From NCBI GenBank assembly GCA_946403845.1, contig CAMJBL010000025.1, positions 1-32,568 on the forward strand: 32,568 nt of DNA, written 5' to 3'. This DNA is from an uncultured Prevotella sp. (lineage in GTDB: Bacteria; Bacteroidota; Bacteroidia; Bacteroidales; Bacteroidaceae). The notes beneath the pieces are model-generated. The model had not been told where the DNA came from. It was given only the letters and a program-made list of their open reading frames with translations, and ran no database searches. Below, piece by piece: positions 22,070 to 29,014 of the stretch (position 1 is its first letter; the number at the start of each line of letters is the position of its first letter). A program made the translations under genes and the position numbers.

Positions 22070-24139
22070 TTAGTGCTTATATTTCAATTTCAGGCCTACA
22101 ACCACCATACGGCCGGGAGAGTAGAGGGCATACTTCCGGGTGGAAGAGTCGATGCGACGATCCACTTTGTCGAAAAGATTGTCGATGCCGATACTGGGTT
22201 CCACGAATGCCCACTTCGTGCAATCGAAGGTGTGGGTGGTGTGGAGGTTCCAGATGCCAAAGCCGGGTGCGTTCTCGTAAGTGCCAGTATAATAGGTCTT
22301 CGACTGAAGACGGCCATTCAGGTTGATGTTCATGCCATAACGTCCCCAGGTGTGGTGGTAGTTGGCGGCGATGGTGGCGGCGTGGCGGATGCTGCGCTCC
22401 AAAGGCTCCCATTGCTCTCCGCTCTTCGAACGGGCATAGGTGTAGACGTAGTTCGTGGAGAGGTTAAGGCCTGGGAAGAGATTCGCAGAGACATTGAGCT
22501 GAACGCCCTTCACATCGCCTTTATCGCTGTTCTGATAAAGGGCATAACTTACCATCTTGTCTGCTTGATCCTGCGTCATCTCCGGGAATTCCTTTATCAG
22601 CATCGTTCGGCTGGCATCGTCTATATCTACATTCTGCTTGACCACCATGTCGTTGATACGGTTCAGATAGCCCGTCACACTCACCGCAATCACCTCGTTG
22701 CGATACTCGGCATTCAGCGAGAGATAATGGCTCTTCTCCGGTTTCAGCTCCTGATTGCCAAAGCTGATCTGCGCCTTACCGCGATTCACAGAGAAATAGT
22801 GGTAATAGAGCTCATCGAGTCCCGGAGCGCGGAAACCGGCAGAGTAAGTGGCACGGAAACGGAAATTACACGGGGCATACATCAACGTAGCCTTTGGTGT
22901 CAAGTGGTTGTTAAACGTTTCGTGGTGTGTCAGGCGCAGGCCAAGGGTAGCTGTGAGATCCTTTAAGAGTCTCATCTCGTGCTGGGCATAGGCGGCAAGG
23001 GTATAGACTTGTCTGTCGATATTGCCCGAGGTGGCCGTGAGATAGTCCTTGCGCCAATCGGCACCGAGAATCGTCGTGCTGTGAGCCGAAAGACCGAGGA
23101 TGCCCTTAAGTTCGCCCTCCATCATCCGTTGTTTCTTCGACTGGACATAGTCGCCGATGGCATTGGTCTTGGTTTCGACGTCGTATTCTTTGCCATAGCG
23201 GAAACGGTCTACGGTGAAGTCGGCCTGCAGGCTATTGCGGCTTGTAAATTTGTAGATGCCTCCTACGTTCCAACGCAAGCCCTTATAACGCATCTCGTAG
23301 TCGGTGCCACCTGTGATGTCTGAGCGCGTCTCAGGGCGGTCGGTGATTTTATATGAATAGTCCAACCCCGCATTCAGCGCCAGATGCTGATTGGGGTTGT
23401 AAGTGAATTTCTGTCCGAAGATGTTTGAGCGATAGCCCGTAAACAGAGGCGCTATCGTCTGTTGGGTTTCTGTATCAGAGCCTTTGACGTATTCCAGGTC
23501 TGTCGTCTGATAGCTGTCGGCACGGTCGTGGGTAAACGAGGTGTACGAGCCGAAACCGCTTTTATAGAGATCGAGGCTGACGGCCTCTGTCAACACGCCA
23601 TGCCCACTGACATGGGTGTCGCTGGTGATGCCGACGAGCTGCTGTGTGGGCTGGTCGGTGATGATATTGATGACACCTGCGATGGCGTCGGAGCCATAGA
23701 GCGACGAGGCAGCGCCGTCGAGCACCTCGATACGTTTCACACGGCTCATGTTGATACGGTTCAGATCGACATTATTCGAGATGTCGCCTGATAGTTTCTG
23801 ACCGTTGATGAGGATAAGGATGTATTTATTGCCCAGTCCGTTCAGACGCAGGAAGGTACCCATCGAGTTGGGTGCCATCGATACCTGCGGCATCATCCGC
23901 GTCAGGGCGGCATCGAAAGTGCTGATGCCCTGTTCACGGATCTCCTGCGAAGAAAGCACATGGACGGGTGTGGCGGTCGATTTCAGACGCTGGTGATGGC
24001 CTGAGCCTGTGACGACCACGGGATTCAGATTATAGGTACGACTAATTACCGATGAGTCTTTACGAGTCATCGTGTGGATTTGGGGGAAAGCGGCACTCCC
24101 CGAAAGGAGTGCCACGAAAATAATAATGCTTTTTTTCAC
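22070..24139 (-). CDS. TonB-dependent outer-membrane receptor, BtuB-like (second copy)
   Basis: 689 residues with signal peptide (MKKSIIIFVALLSGSAAFPQ). A TonB-box-like LNPVVVTGSG at about 37-46 is followed by the plug ('STATPVHVLSSQEI', 'LNGLGNKYILILINGQKLSG', 'VLDGAASSLYGSDAIAGVIN') and a 22-strand-type barrel ending GLKLKYKH with a C-terminal aromatic-rich strand. It takes up a large ligand across the outer membrane using TonB energy. Its position between cbiK and cbiHC in the riboswitch operon makes a corrinoid, cobinamide or cobalt-chelate ligand likely. It differs clearly in sequence from the first receptor (25277-27448), so the two probably have distinct preferences. Confidence 0.88.
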   Translation of the reverse strand: MKKSIIIFVALLSGSAAFPQIHTMTRKDSSVISRTYNLNPVVVTGSGHHQRLKSTATPVHVLSSQEIREQGISTFDAALTRMMPQVSMAPNSMGTFLRLNGLGNKYILILINGQKLSGDISNNVDLNRINMSRVKRIEVLDGAASSLYGSDAIAGVINIITDQPTQQLVGITSDTHVSGHGVLTEAVSLDLYKSGFGSYTSFTHDRADSYQTTDLEYVKGSDTETQQTIAPLFTGYRSNIFGQKFTYNPNQHLALNAGLDYSYKITDRPETRSDITGGTDYEMRYKGLRWNVGGIYKFTSRNSLQADFTVDRFRYGKEYDVETKTNAIGDYVQSKKQRMMEGELKGILGLSAHSTTILGADWRKDYLTATSGNIDRQVYTLAAYAQHEMRLLKDLTATLGLRLTHHETFNNHLTPKATLMYAPCNFRFRATYSAGFRAPGLDELYYHYFSVNRGKAQISFGNQELKPEKSHYLSLNAEYRNEVIAVSVTGYLNRINDMVVKQNVDIDDASRTMLIKEFPEMTQDQADKMVSYALYQNSDKGDVKGVQLNVSANLFPGLNLSTNYVYTYARSKSGEQWEPLERSIRHAATIAANYHHTWGRYGMNINLNGRLQSKTYYTGTYENAPGFGIWNLHTTHTFDCTKWAFVEPSIGIDNLFDKVDRRIDSSTRKYALYSPGRMVVVGLKLKYKH

Positions 24140-24163
24140 TTTTCACTATTCACTTTTCACTCC
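24135..24163. repeat. TTTTTCACTTTTCACTATTCAC border tract
   Basis: Low-complexity tract of the same word family, spanning the gap between cbiK and the second receptor. Confidence 0.7.
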
Positions 24164-25290
24164 TCCGGATACATGGAGTGGTAGGCATCCTCCAGGAACT
24201 CAGCATTCTTGGTGTGGTTGATCCATACATTCAAAACACCAGAAAGCTCCAGCAGACCCTGCGGGTGATTGTTAGTTACAGGAACGGTGGCTTCATAGCC
24301 CATATGCGAGAAGAACTCGAACCAGCTAACATCCTCGCTCTCGGGTGCCATTGGTGTCCAGTACTCATCACCTTCGCCAGCCATATCGTTGTGAGCGTGG
24401 TCACCGGCGATAGACATCAGGGCGTGGAGATAAACCTTACCGCTATTGATGCCCTTTTCCTGCATACGGGCCAGAACATCCTGCTTGTAGTTGTCGGGCA
24501 TATCAACAGTACCAACGAAGTAGTTGGGATTGAACTTCTGCAGTTCCTCTTCCAACTGGTTGTAACGGACGTTAGCCTTGAAGGTGTCGTAGGTGTCGGG
24601 GTTACCGTGACCCATGAAGGCCACAACGCCCTGCTGTGCCTCAGAACTGTAGAGTGCATTCAGCTGCTTGGCCACCTCGGGAACATCTACCTCAGGGTCG
24701 CTAAGTAGAGGCATACCCAGGAAGATGGCTTCATTATCAGCCAACTTTGCCAGATAGGCATCGTCCAAATGAGCATTGCCGATGTAACCATTGTTCATGA
24801 ATTTCTTCACGCTGGCCACCACAGCGGCAAACTCCTCACCGGGGATTACCTGCAGCGACTGCACGTAGATCTTGCTGTACTTGGCAGCGCCGATGGCGTG
24901 CAACAAATAACGGGGCTCGTAGTAGTCGCGCTTTACGATGTTGCCATTGTCGTCAACATTCTCACCAACGCTGGCACGGTTGATACAGATGTCGCTCGAG
25001 AAGCAGACATAGACGTCGGCCTGTGGGAAAGCAGCCTCATAGGCAGCCTTCGTCTTGTCGAAGGCGAGGAAGGCATTGTTCCAGGTAGAACCGAATGCTA
25101 CCAGCAGCACGGCGACATCCTTCTTTGACTTGGCCTTCTGCTCAGCCACCATCTTGTCGTTTACAGAGAACTCTGAAATGATGTTCTCAACTGTTTTGTT
25201 GTCATCATCGTCACTGCTACATGCCGTGAACGCAGGGGCTACCAAAGCAAATGCTAATGCAGCCACAAAAAAAGACTTAATCTTCTTCAT
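24157..25290 (-). CDS. cbiK: Sirohydrochlorin cobaltochelatase CbiK, exported lipoprotein form
   Basis: 377 residues from ATG 25290. The N-terminus (MKKIKSFFVAALAFALVAPA, then FTAC with Cys24) is a lipoprotein signal, so the enzyme is outside the cytoplasm, as in the periplasmic CbiK of Desulfovibrio. The CbiK/chelatase body shows 'VAVLLVAFGSTWNNAF', 'SLQVIPGEEF', 'VVAFMGHGNPDTYDTF' and 'LMSIAGDHAHNDMAG'. CbiK proteins insert Co2+ into sirohydrochlorin. The motif I remember as SLHV.PGEE has Gln147 here instead of His, one of the two metal-site histidines; the GHG histidine (228) is kept. The start overlaps the receptor gene stop by 14 bp (translational coupling). A heme or cobalt handling role outside the pathway is possible. 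Confidence 0.85.
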   Translation of the reverse strand: MKKIKSFFVAALAFALVAPAFTACSSDDDDNKTVENIISEFSVNDKMVAEQKAKSKKDVAVLLVAFGSTWNNAFLAFDKTKAAYEAAFPQADVYVCFSSDICINRASVGENVDDNGNIVKRDYYEPRYLLHAIGAAKYSKIYVQSLQVIPGEEFAAVVASVKKFMNNGYIGNAHLDDAYLAKLADNEAIFLGMPLLSDPEVDVPEVAKQLNALYSSEAQQGVVAFMGHGNPDTYDTFKANVRYNQLEEELQKFNPNYFVGTVDMPDNYKQDVLARMQEKGINSGKVYLHALMSIAGDHAHNDMAGEGDEYWTPMAPESEDVSWFEFFSHMGYEATVPVTNNHPQGLLELSGVLNVWINHTKNAEFLEDAYHSMYPEE

Positions 25291-27448
25291 AATTACTGTT
25301 TTGTTTAGTTGAAATATTATGATTACTAACTCGTTTGCCGTATTTGAATCTGATGCTGAAAGTGCCATACACCGTCGTCCCTGAGGTATTGTTGCCCAGA
25401 TGATAAGGGTGCATGGTACGATCTATATAATTGAAAATATTGTCTATTCCGAATTCCAACCTGTAAGCCAGCATCTTGTTGGGCTTTCCCAGGTCGTGCG
25501 TGGTGTTGATGCGCCATATCTGGAAAGCCTTTCCGTCGCCGTTGTTCTGATAGTAGCGCTTGCTGCTACCGCGACCCGAGAGGCTGATGCCTAATGCATA
25601 GCTGGGGCTGAAGGTATGGCTGAACATCGCCGAAGCATTCCATTTATGATGGGCTGTACCGTCTATGATAACGGTGTTCATCTTATCCTTGTGCTCGTCG
25701 TAAAGATGGGCTTTTGTGTCGAGGTAACTATAGGCAGCGTTCAGCGTCAGGTCTTTCATCGGCTTATACGACATCGTCACATCGACGCCCAAAGTCCTGG
25801 CGTCATCCATATTCTTATACATGCGCGCCTGCACATTGCTGCTGCCATCGCCAAGATAGGCGGTGGTAATGCCGGCGGGAATCTCACCTGGCGACACGTT
25901 CACCAGCGCAATCATATTGTCGAGCTTGTTCAGATAGCCTGTTACTGAAGCCGTCACCTTTCGTCCTCGATATTCTGCATTGGCCGAGTAATAGTTGCTG
26001 GTCTGGGGATCCAGATTGGTGTTACCGATATTAAAGAACGTGCTACTGCCCATCACGTGCAGATAACGATAATGGAGTTCCTTTACAGTAGGCGTCTTGA
26101 ATCCCTGACTCCAACCAAGTCGGAAGCGGAAGTCATCTACAGACAGCATCGCGCTCACTTTGGGCGTCAGACGGAAGCCGAAGTTGCGGTTTTCCACCAA
26201 ACGGAGTCCGGCCGTAATATTCAACCAATTCAGCATGTCGAACTCGTCTTGTACATAAAGAGCCGACGTGCGGTCGCTGGCAGTACCCGTTTCCGTCCTG
26301 TCAGGCGCTTTCAGATAGTCGTAACGGTATTCTGCACCTGCGCTCAGCGTATTCTCATAGGGCAGATAGAAGATGCCCTTCAACTGTCCCATCATGCGCT
26401 GCTGGTCGCTCTGCAACTTGCTTTGTCCCGGTTTCATCAGTACAGAATACCATTCACCGTCCATCGCTTCGTACTCATCACCTTTCAGCAAGACATACTC
26501 GTAGGTGCCTTTTGTATAGTCGTAATAATAGGCGTGCTTGTTCCAGTCTATGTCGAGCGTGATGACATCCTTTTTGTTGCCTGGATTCCATTTGCCACCT
26601 ACCGAAGCTGAGGCATTATTGTAGCGCAGATCGTAGGTATAGACATCACAACTGGGATGGGTGCCGTCCTGAGGGCGCATGATATTCTTCTTGTAATAGG
26701 TGCCCTCGGCATACAACTGGGTGTTGGGTGTAAGACGATAGGTGATGCGTTCGGCTATCTGCCAGTTCTTGAATTTATTCACCGTTTTGTTCTTGCTGTC
26801 TGTCAGCACCGTCGCTTCGGCAAATTCCTCAGCGGTATTCTGCCAACCGTCATTACGTTGCAACTGGAAGTTGGTTTGCGATGAGAGTTCTCCTACCGTA
26901 AAGGCTACGCTGTTATGCTGGCGAAGATCATTGTGCGACCCGTAGCGAGTGGTGTTGTCGGCATAGACGCCTTTCTCCGTATGTTTCTTCGTAATGATAT
27001 TGACCACGCCCGCCATGGCATCGCTGCCATAAAGCGCACTCTGTGCTCCCTTTACGATTTCTATCTTCTCGATATTGTGGGGATCAATCAGTCCGAGGTC
27101 GTTCTCGCCACCCACATCACCATGAATGCGTTTGCCGTCGACAAGAATCAGGATATAGCTGTTGCCCAGACCGTTGAGTTGCATCTGCGAGCCCATGTCC
27201 CCTTCGGCAAAGGCGAACGATGCCGTCAGACCGGCGAGGATGTCCTCCAGGCTCTTTCCGCCGTAATTGCGCAGCATCTTCTGCGTAATCACCTCCGTCT
27301 GCACAGGGGCATCCTTCAGCAGGTGCTGCGTGCCGGTTCCTGTCACCACCACCTCCTGCAACGAGTCAGAGCGCCAGATATCACTCTGTGCCTCGACAGA
27401 TACCGCTACGCATAAAGCCAGCAGACCTACTGTCAATTTCTTCATCAT
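25277..27448 (-). CDS. btuB: TonB-dependent cobalamin receptor, BtuB-like
   Basis: 723 residues. Signal peptide MMKKLTVGLLALCVAVSVEA, TonB box SLQEVVVTGTG (29-39), plug with 'DAPVQTEVITQKML', 'LNGLGNSYILILVDGKRIHG' and 'VKGAQSALYGSDAMAGVVNI', then a long beta-barrel. Being the first gene after a cobalamin riboswitch is strong contextual support for B12 uptake. The stop codon lies 14 bp inside cbiK. Expression should fall when intracellular cobalamin is high. First of seven genes in the same direction with gaps of 64 bp or less. Confidence 0.92.
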   Translation of the reverse strand: MMKKLTVGLLALCVAVSVEAQSDIWRSDSLQEVVVTGTGTQHLLKDAPVQTEVITQKMLRNYGGKSLEDILAGLTASFAFAEGDMGSQMQLNGLGNSYILILVDGKRIHGDVGGENDLGLIDPHNIEKIEIVKGAQSALYGSDAMAGVVNIITKKHTEKGVYADNTTRYGSHNDLRQHNSVAFTVGELSSQTNFQLQRNDGWQNTAEEFAEATVLTDSKNKTVNKFKNWQIAERITYRLTPNTQLYAEGTYYKKNIMRPQDGTHPSCDVYTYDLRYNNASASVGGKWNPGNKKDVITLDIDWNKHAYYYDYTKGTYEYVLLKGDEYEAMDGEWYSVLMKPGQSKLQSDQQRMMGQLKGIFYLPYENTLSAGAEYRYDYLKAPDRTETGTASDRTSALYVQDEFDMLNWLNITAGLRLVENRNFGFRLTPKVSAMLSVDDFRFRLGWSQGFKTPTVKELHYRYLHVMGSSTFFNIGNTNLDPQTSNYYSANAEYRGRKVTASVTGYLNKLDNMIALVNVSPGEIPAGITTAYLGDGSSNVQARMYKNMDDARTLGVDVTMSYKPMKDLTLNAAYSYLDTKAHLYDEHKDKMNTVIIDGTAHHKWNASAMFSHTFSPSYALGISLSGRGSSKRYYQNNGDGKAFQIWRINTTHDLGKPNKMLAYRLEFGIDNIFNYIDRTMHPYHLGNNTSGTTVYGTFSIRFKYGKRVSNHNISTKQNSNYEED

Positions 27449-27502
27449 ATTAACATGTCCCTTTTCGTTTCCGCATATCCCTGTGCGGGCGAATAAAAAA
27501 AT

Positions 27503-27705
27503 AAGTGGCAGGTCTTCTGACTTTCCCCAGTCTGCTTTACCTTCCCGAAGATTTCAATTCTTCAATTTTACAATTCTTGAATTTTCATCAACAGTGGTGT
27601 TATACAAGCAGACCTCAAACGAGGATTACAGCTGCAGGTACAGTTCCGGACTCTCACCGGATTCCCTTTCGTCGAGGCGACTACCGCCGCCTGATTGCCT
27701 GATTT
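27503..27705 (-). promoter_or_regulatory. Cobalamin riboswitch
   Basis: On the minus strand, in order: GGGAATCCGGTGAGAGTCCGG, the AACTGTACCTGCAGCTGTAA block, ACCACTG (B12-box variant), GGGAAGG, and AGTCAGAAGACCTGCC near the 3' end, followed by TTATTTTTTTATTC. These are the conserved blocks of the adenosylcobalamin/cobalamin riboswitch class. It lies directly upstream of btuB. Its variable arm is enlarged by a TTCAATTCTTC-type tract (27552-27588). The T-run after the last block suggests control by termination, but sequestration of the btuB start is also possible. Confidence 0.95.
27552..27588. repeat. Low-complexity tract inside the riboswitch variable arm
   Basis: TTCAATTCTTCAATT and CAATTCTTGAATTTTCA words, the same family as the tract at 21280-21313, placed between the ACCACTG and GGGAAGG blocks. 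Confidence 0.8.
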
Positions 27706-27709
27706 TGCT

Positions 27710-27718
27710 GCAAAGATA
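27710..27718 (-). promoter_or_regulatory. Promoter of the riboswitch operon
   Basis: Minus-strand TATCTTTGC, a few bases before the riboswitch. The -33 (TTTC) is weak and falls in border repeat C. Confidence 0.75.
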
Positions 27719-27726
27719 CGAAAAAA

Positions 27727-27767
27727 AGTGATAAGTGAAAAATGAAAAGTGAAAAAATTGCTACCGC
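27727..27767. repeat. Border repeat copy C (inverted relative to A and B)
   Basis: AAGTGATAAGTGAAAAATG, then AAAAGTGAAAAAATTGCTACCGC. The complement matches copies A and B: GCGGTAGC, AATT, TTCACTTTTCA. It lies between the divergent promoters of btuB and cbiA. Confidence 0.8.
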
Positions 27768-27814
27768 TGGGTAAAAAAGTTCTTTGTTTGATATTCAATG
27801 TTCAATTCTTTTTG

Positions 27815-27823
27815 TACTTTTGC
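27815..27823 (+). promoter_or_regulatory. -7 box of cbiA
   Basis: TACTTTTGC, four bases before ATG 27828, which implies a leaderless mRNA. The -33 is unclear. Confidence 0.55.
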
Positions 27824-27827
27824 ACCC

Positions 27828-28481
27828 ATGAAGGCTCAATTCCTTATCGCAGCACCTATGAGCGGCTCTGGCAAGACGACGATTGCCCGAGGGCTGATGG
27901 CATTGTTCACGCAGAAAGGCTATAAGGTGCAGCCGTTCAAGTGCGGCCCTGATTATATCGACACGAAGTTCCATGCGGCAGTATGCGGCAGGCCCAGCAT
28001 CAATCTCGATACTTTCATGGCCACGCCGCAACATGTGCGGGAGCTTTTTACCCGTTATGGCGCTGATGCCGACATCTGCATCGTCGAGGGGATGATGGGA
28101 CTGTTTGATGGTTACGACCGCGACAAAGGCTCGTCCTGCGAGATTGCCCGTGTGCTGGATATTCCGATTGTTCTGGTGGTCGATGCGAAAAGTGCTGCCT
28201 ATTCGATGGCGGCCCTGCTTTCCGGCTTTGTCAATTTCCGGAAGGATGTGCATATCGCAGGCGTCATATTTAATAAGGTGGGGTCGGAGCGGCATTTCCA
28301 GATGCTTCAGCAGGTGTGCGACGACCTTGGCATAGCGTGCTTCGGCTATTTACTGAAGTCGCCCGCGCTCGAACAGGGTTCACGCTACTTGGGACTCGAC
28401 TTCTCGGAGAAGGCAGAAAACAAAGAACTCACGGAACTGTTAGAAAACGAGGTAAGATGGCAGAGACTCTTAGAACTTTAA
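27828..28481 (+). CDS. cbiA: Cobyrinate a,c-diamide synthase, N-terminal half (split or frameshifted cbiA)
   Basis: 217 residues from ATG 27828; the upstream open frame (to 27798) contains the promoter. P-loop APMSGSGKTTIARGL, then 'FKCGPDYIDTKFH', 'IVEGMMGLFDGYDRDKGSSCEIA', 'GVIFNKVGSERHF', 'SRYLGLDF'. This is the ATP-dependent synthetase half of CbiA/CobB, which amidates the a and c side chains of (hydrogeno)cobyrinate. The frame ends with ENEVRWQRLLEL, still matching the family, then hits TAA. The glutaminase half continues in the -1 frame from the same place. A normal CbiA is one chain of about 430-460 residues. Confidence 0.88.
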   Translation: MKAQFLIAAPMSGSGKTTIARGLMALFTQKGYKVQPFKCGPDYIDTKFHAAVCGRPSINLDTFMATPQHVRELFTRYGADADICIVEGMMGLFDGYDRDKGSSCEIARVLDIPIVLVVDAKSAAYSMAALLSGFVNFRKDVHIAGVIFNKVGSERHFQMLQQVCDDLGIACFGYLLKSPALEQGSRYLGLDFSEKAENKELTELLENEVRWQRLLEL

Positions 28482-29014
28482 TCGCCAGGAATGCAGAGTC
28501 GTTCTCCTTTATCTATCAGGAGACGATCGACCGTTTTGAGGCTGTCCGATTCTTCGACCCCGAAACGGAGGTGCCTACGCTGGAGGACGTCGGTCTGCTC
28601 TATCTGCCCGGCGGCTATCCCGAAAAGCATCTGGAGGCGCTGGTGAAGAATGAAGCTTGCCGCAAGGCCATCAAGGCGTATGCCGAGCAGGGGGGGAGGA
28701 TTGTCGCGGAATGTGGCGGCATGATGTATCTCTGCGAAAGAATCGTAACTGACGAGGGCGACTATCCCATGTGTGGTGTGCTGCCATACGCCATCACAGC
28801 CCGCAAGGTCGACCGTAAGCTCTCCCTGGGCTATCGGAGGTTTGAACTCGACGGCAGGGCGTATCGGGGGCATGAGTTCCACTATACGCAATTCTTGGGC
28901 GAAAAGCCACAATCGGTCGCGCAGGTCTATAATGCCAAGGGCGAGCCTGTGGATACCCCCGTGTTTAAGTATAAGAATGTGCTGGCGAGCTATACGCACT
29001 TGTATCAAATATGA
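28457..29014 (+). CDS. cbiA: Cobyrinate a,c-diamide synthase, C-terminal glutaminase half (split or frameshifted cbiA)
   Basis: 185 residues if it starts at ATG 28457 (GAGG lies 4 bp before it). It begins TLIARNAESFSFIYQETI, the normal start of the CbiA C-terminal domain, followed by 'LYLPGGYPEKH', the nucleophile region IVAECGGMMYLCE (Cys in ECGGMMYL) and the His motif 'YRGHEFHYTQF'. It supplies ammonia from glutamine to the N-terminal half. It overlaps the N-half by 25 bp in the -1 frame, and its stop overlaps the cbiP ATG (29011). Either a real split gene with re-initiation or a one-base frameshift or sequencing error near 28476-28482. All motifs are intact, so if a mutation, it is recent. 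Confidence 0.85.
   Translation: MAETLRTLIARNAESFSFIYQETIDRFEAVRFFDPETEVPTLEDVGLLYLPGGYPEKHLEALVKNEACRKAIKAYAEQGGRIVAECGGMMYLCERIVTDEGDYPMCGVLPYAITARKVDRKLSLGYRRFELDGRAYRGHEFHYTQFLGEKPQSVAQVYNAKGEPVDTPVFKYKNVLASYTHLYQI

Noticed and set aside
21842..22966. 374-codon plus-strand ORF
   Set aside because: Antisense to the second TonB receptor gene; the receptor frame has full family motifs. Long antisense ORFs throughout 15.6-27.4 kb have the same explanation.
28473..28482. Programmed -1 frameshift site in cbiA
   Set aside because: The reading-frame alignment does not give an X-XXY-YYZ slippery heptamer and no downstream structure was obvious.
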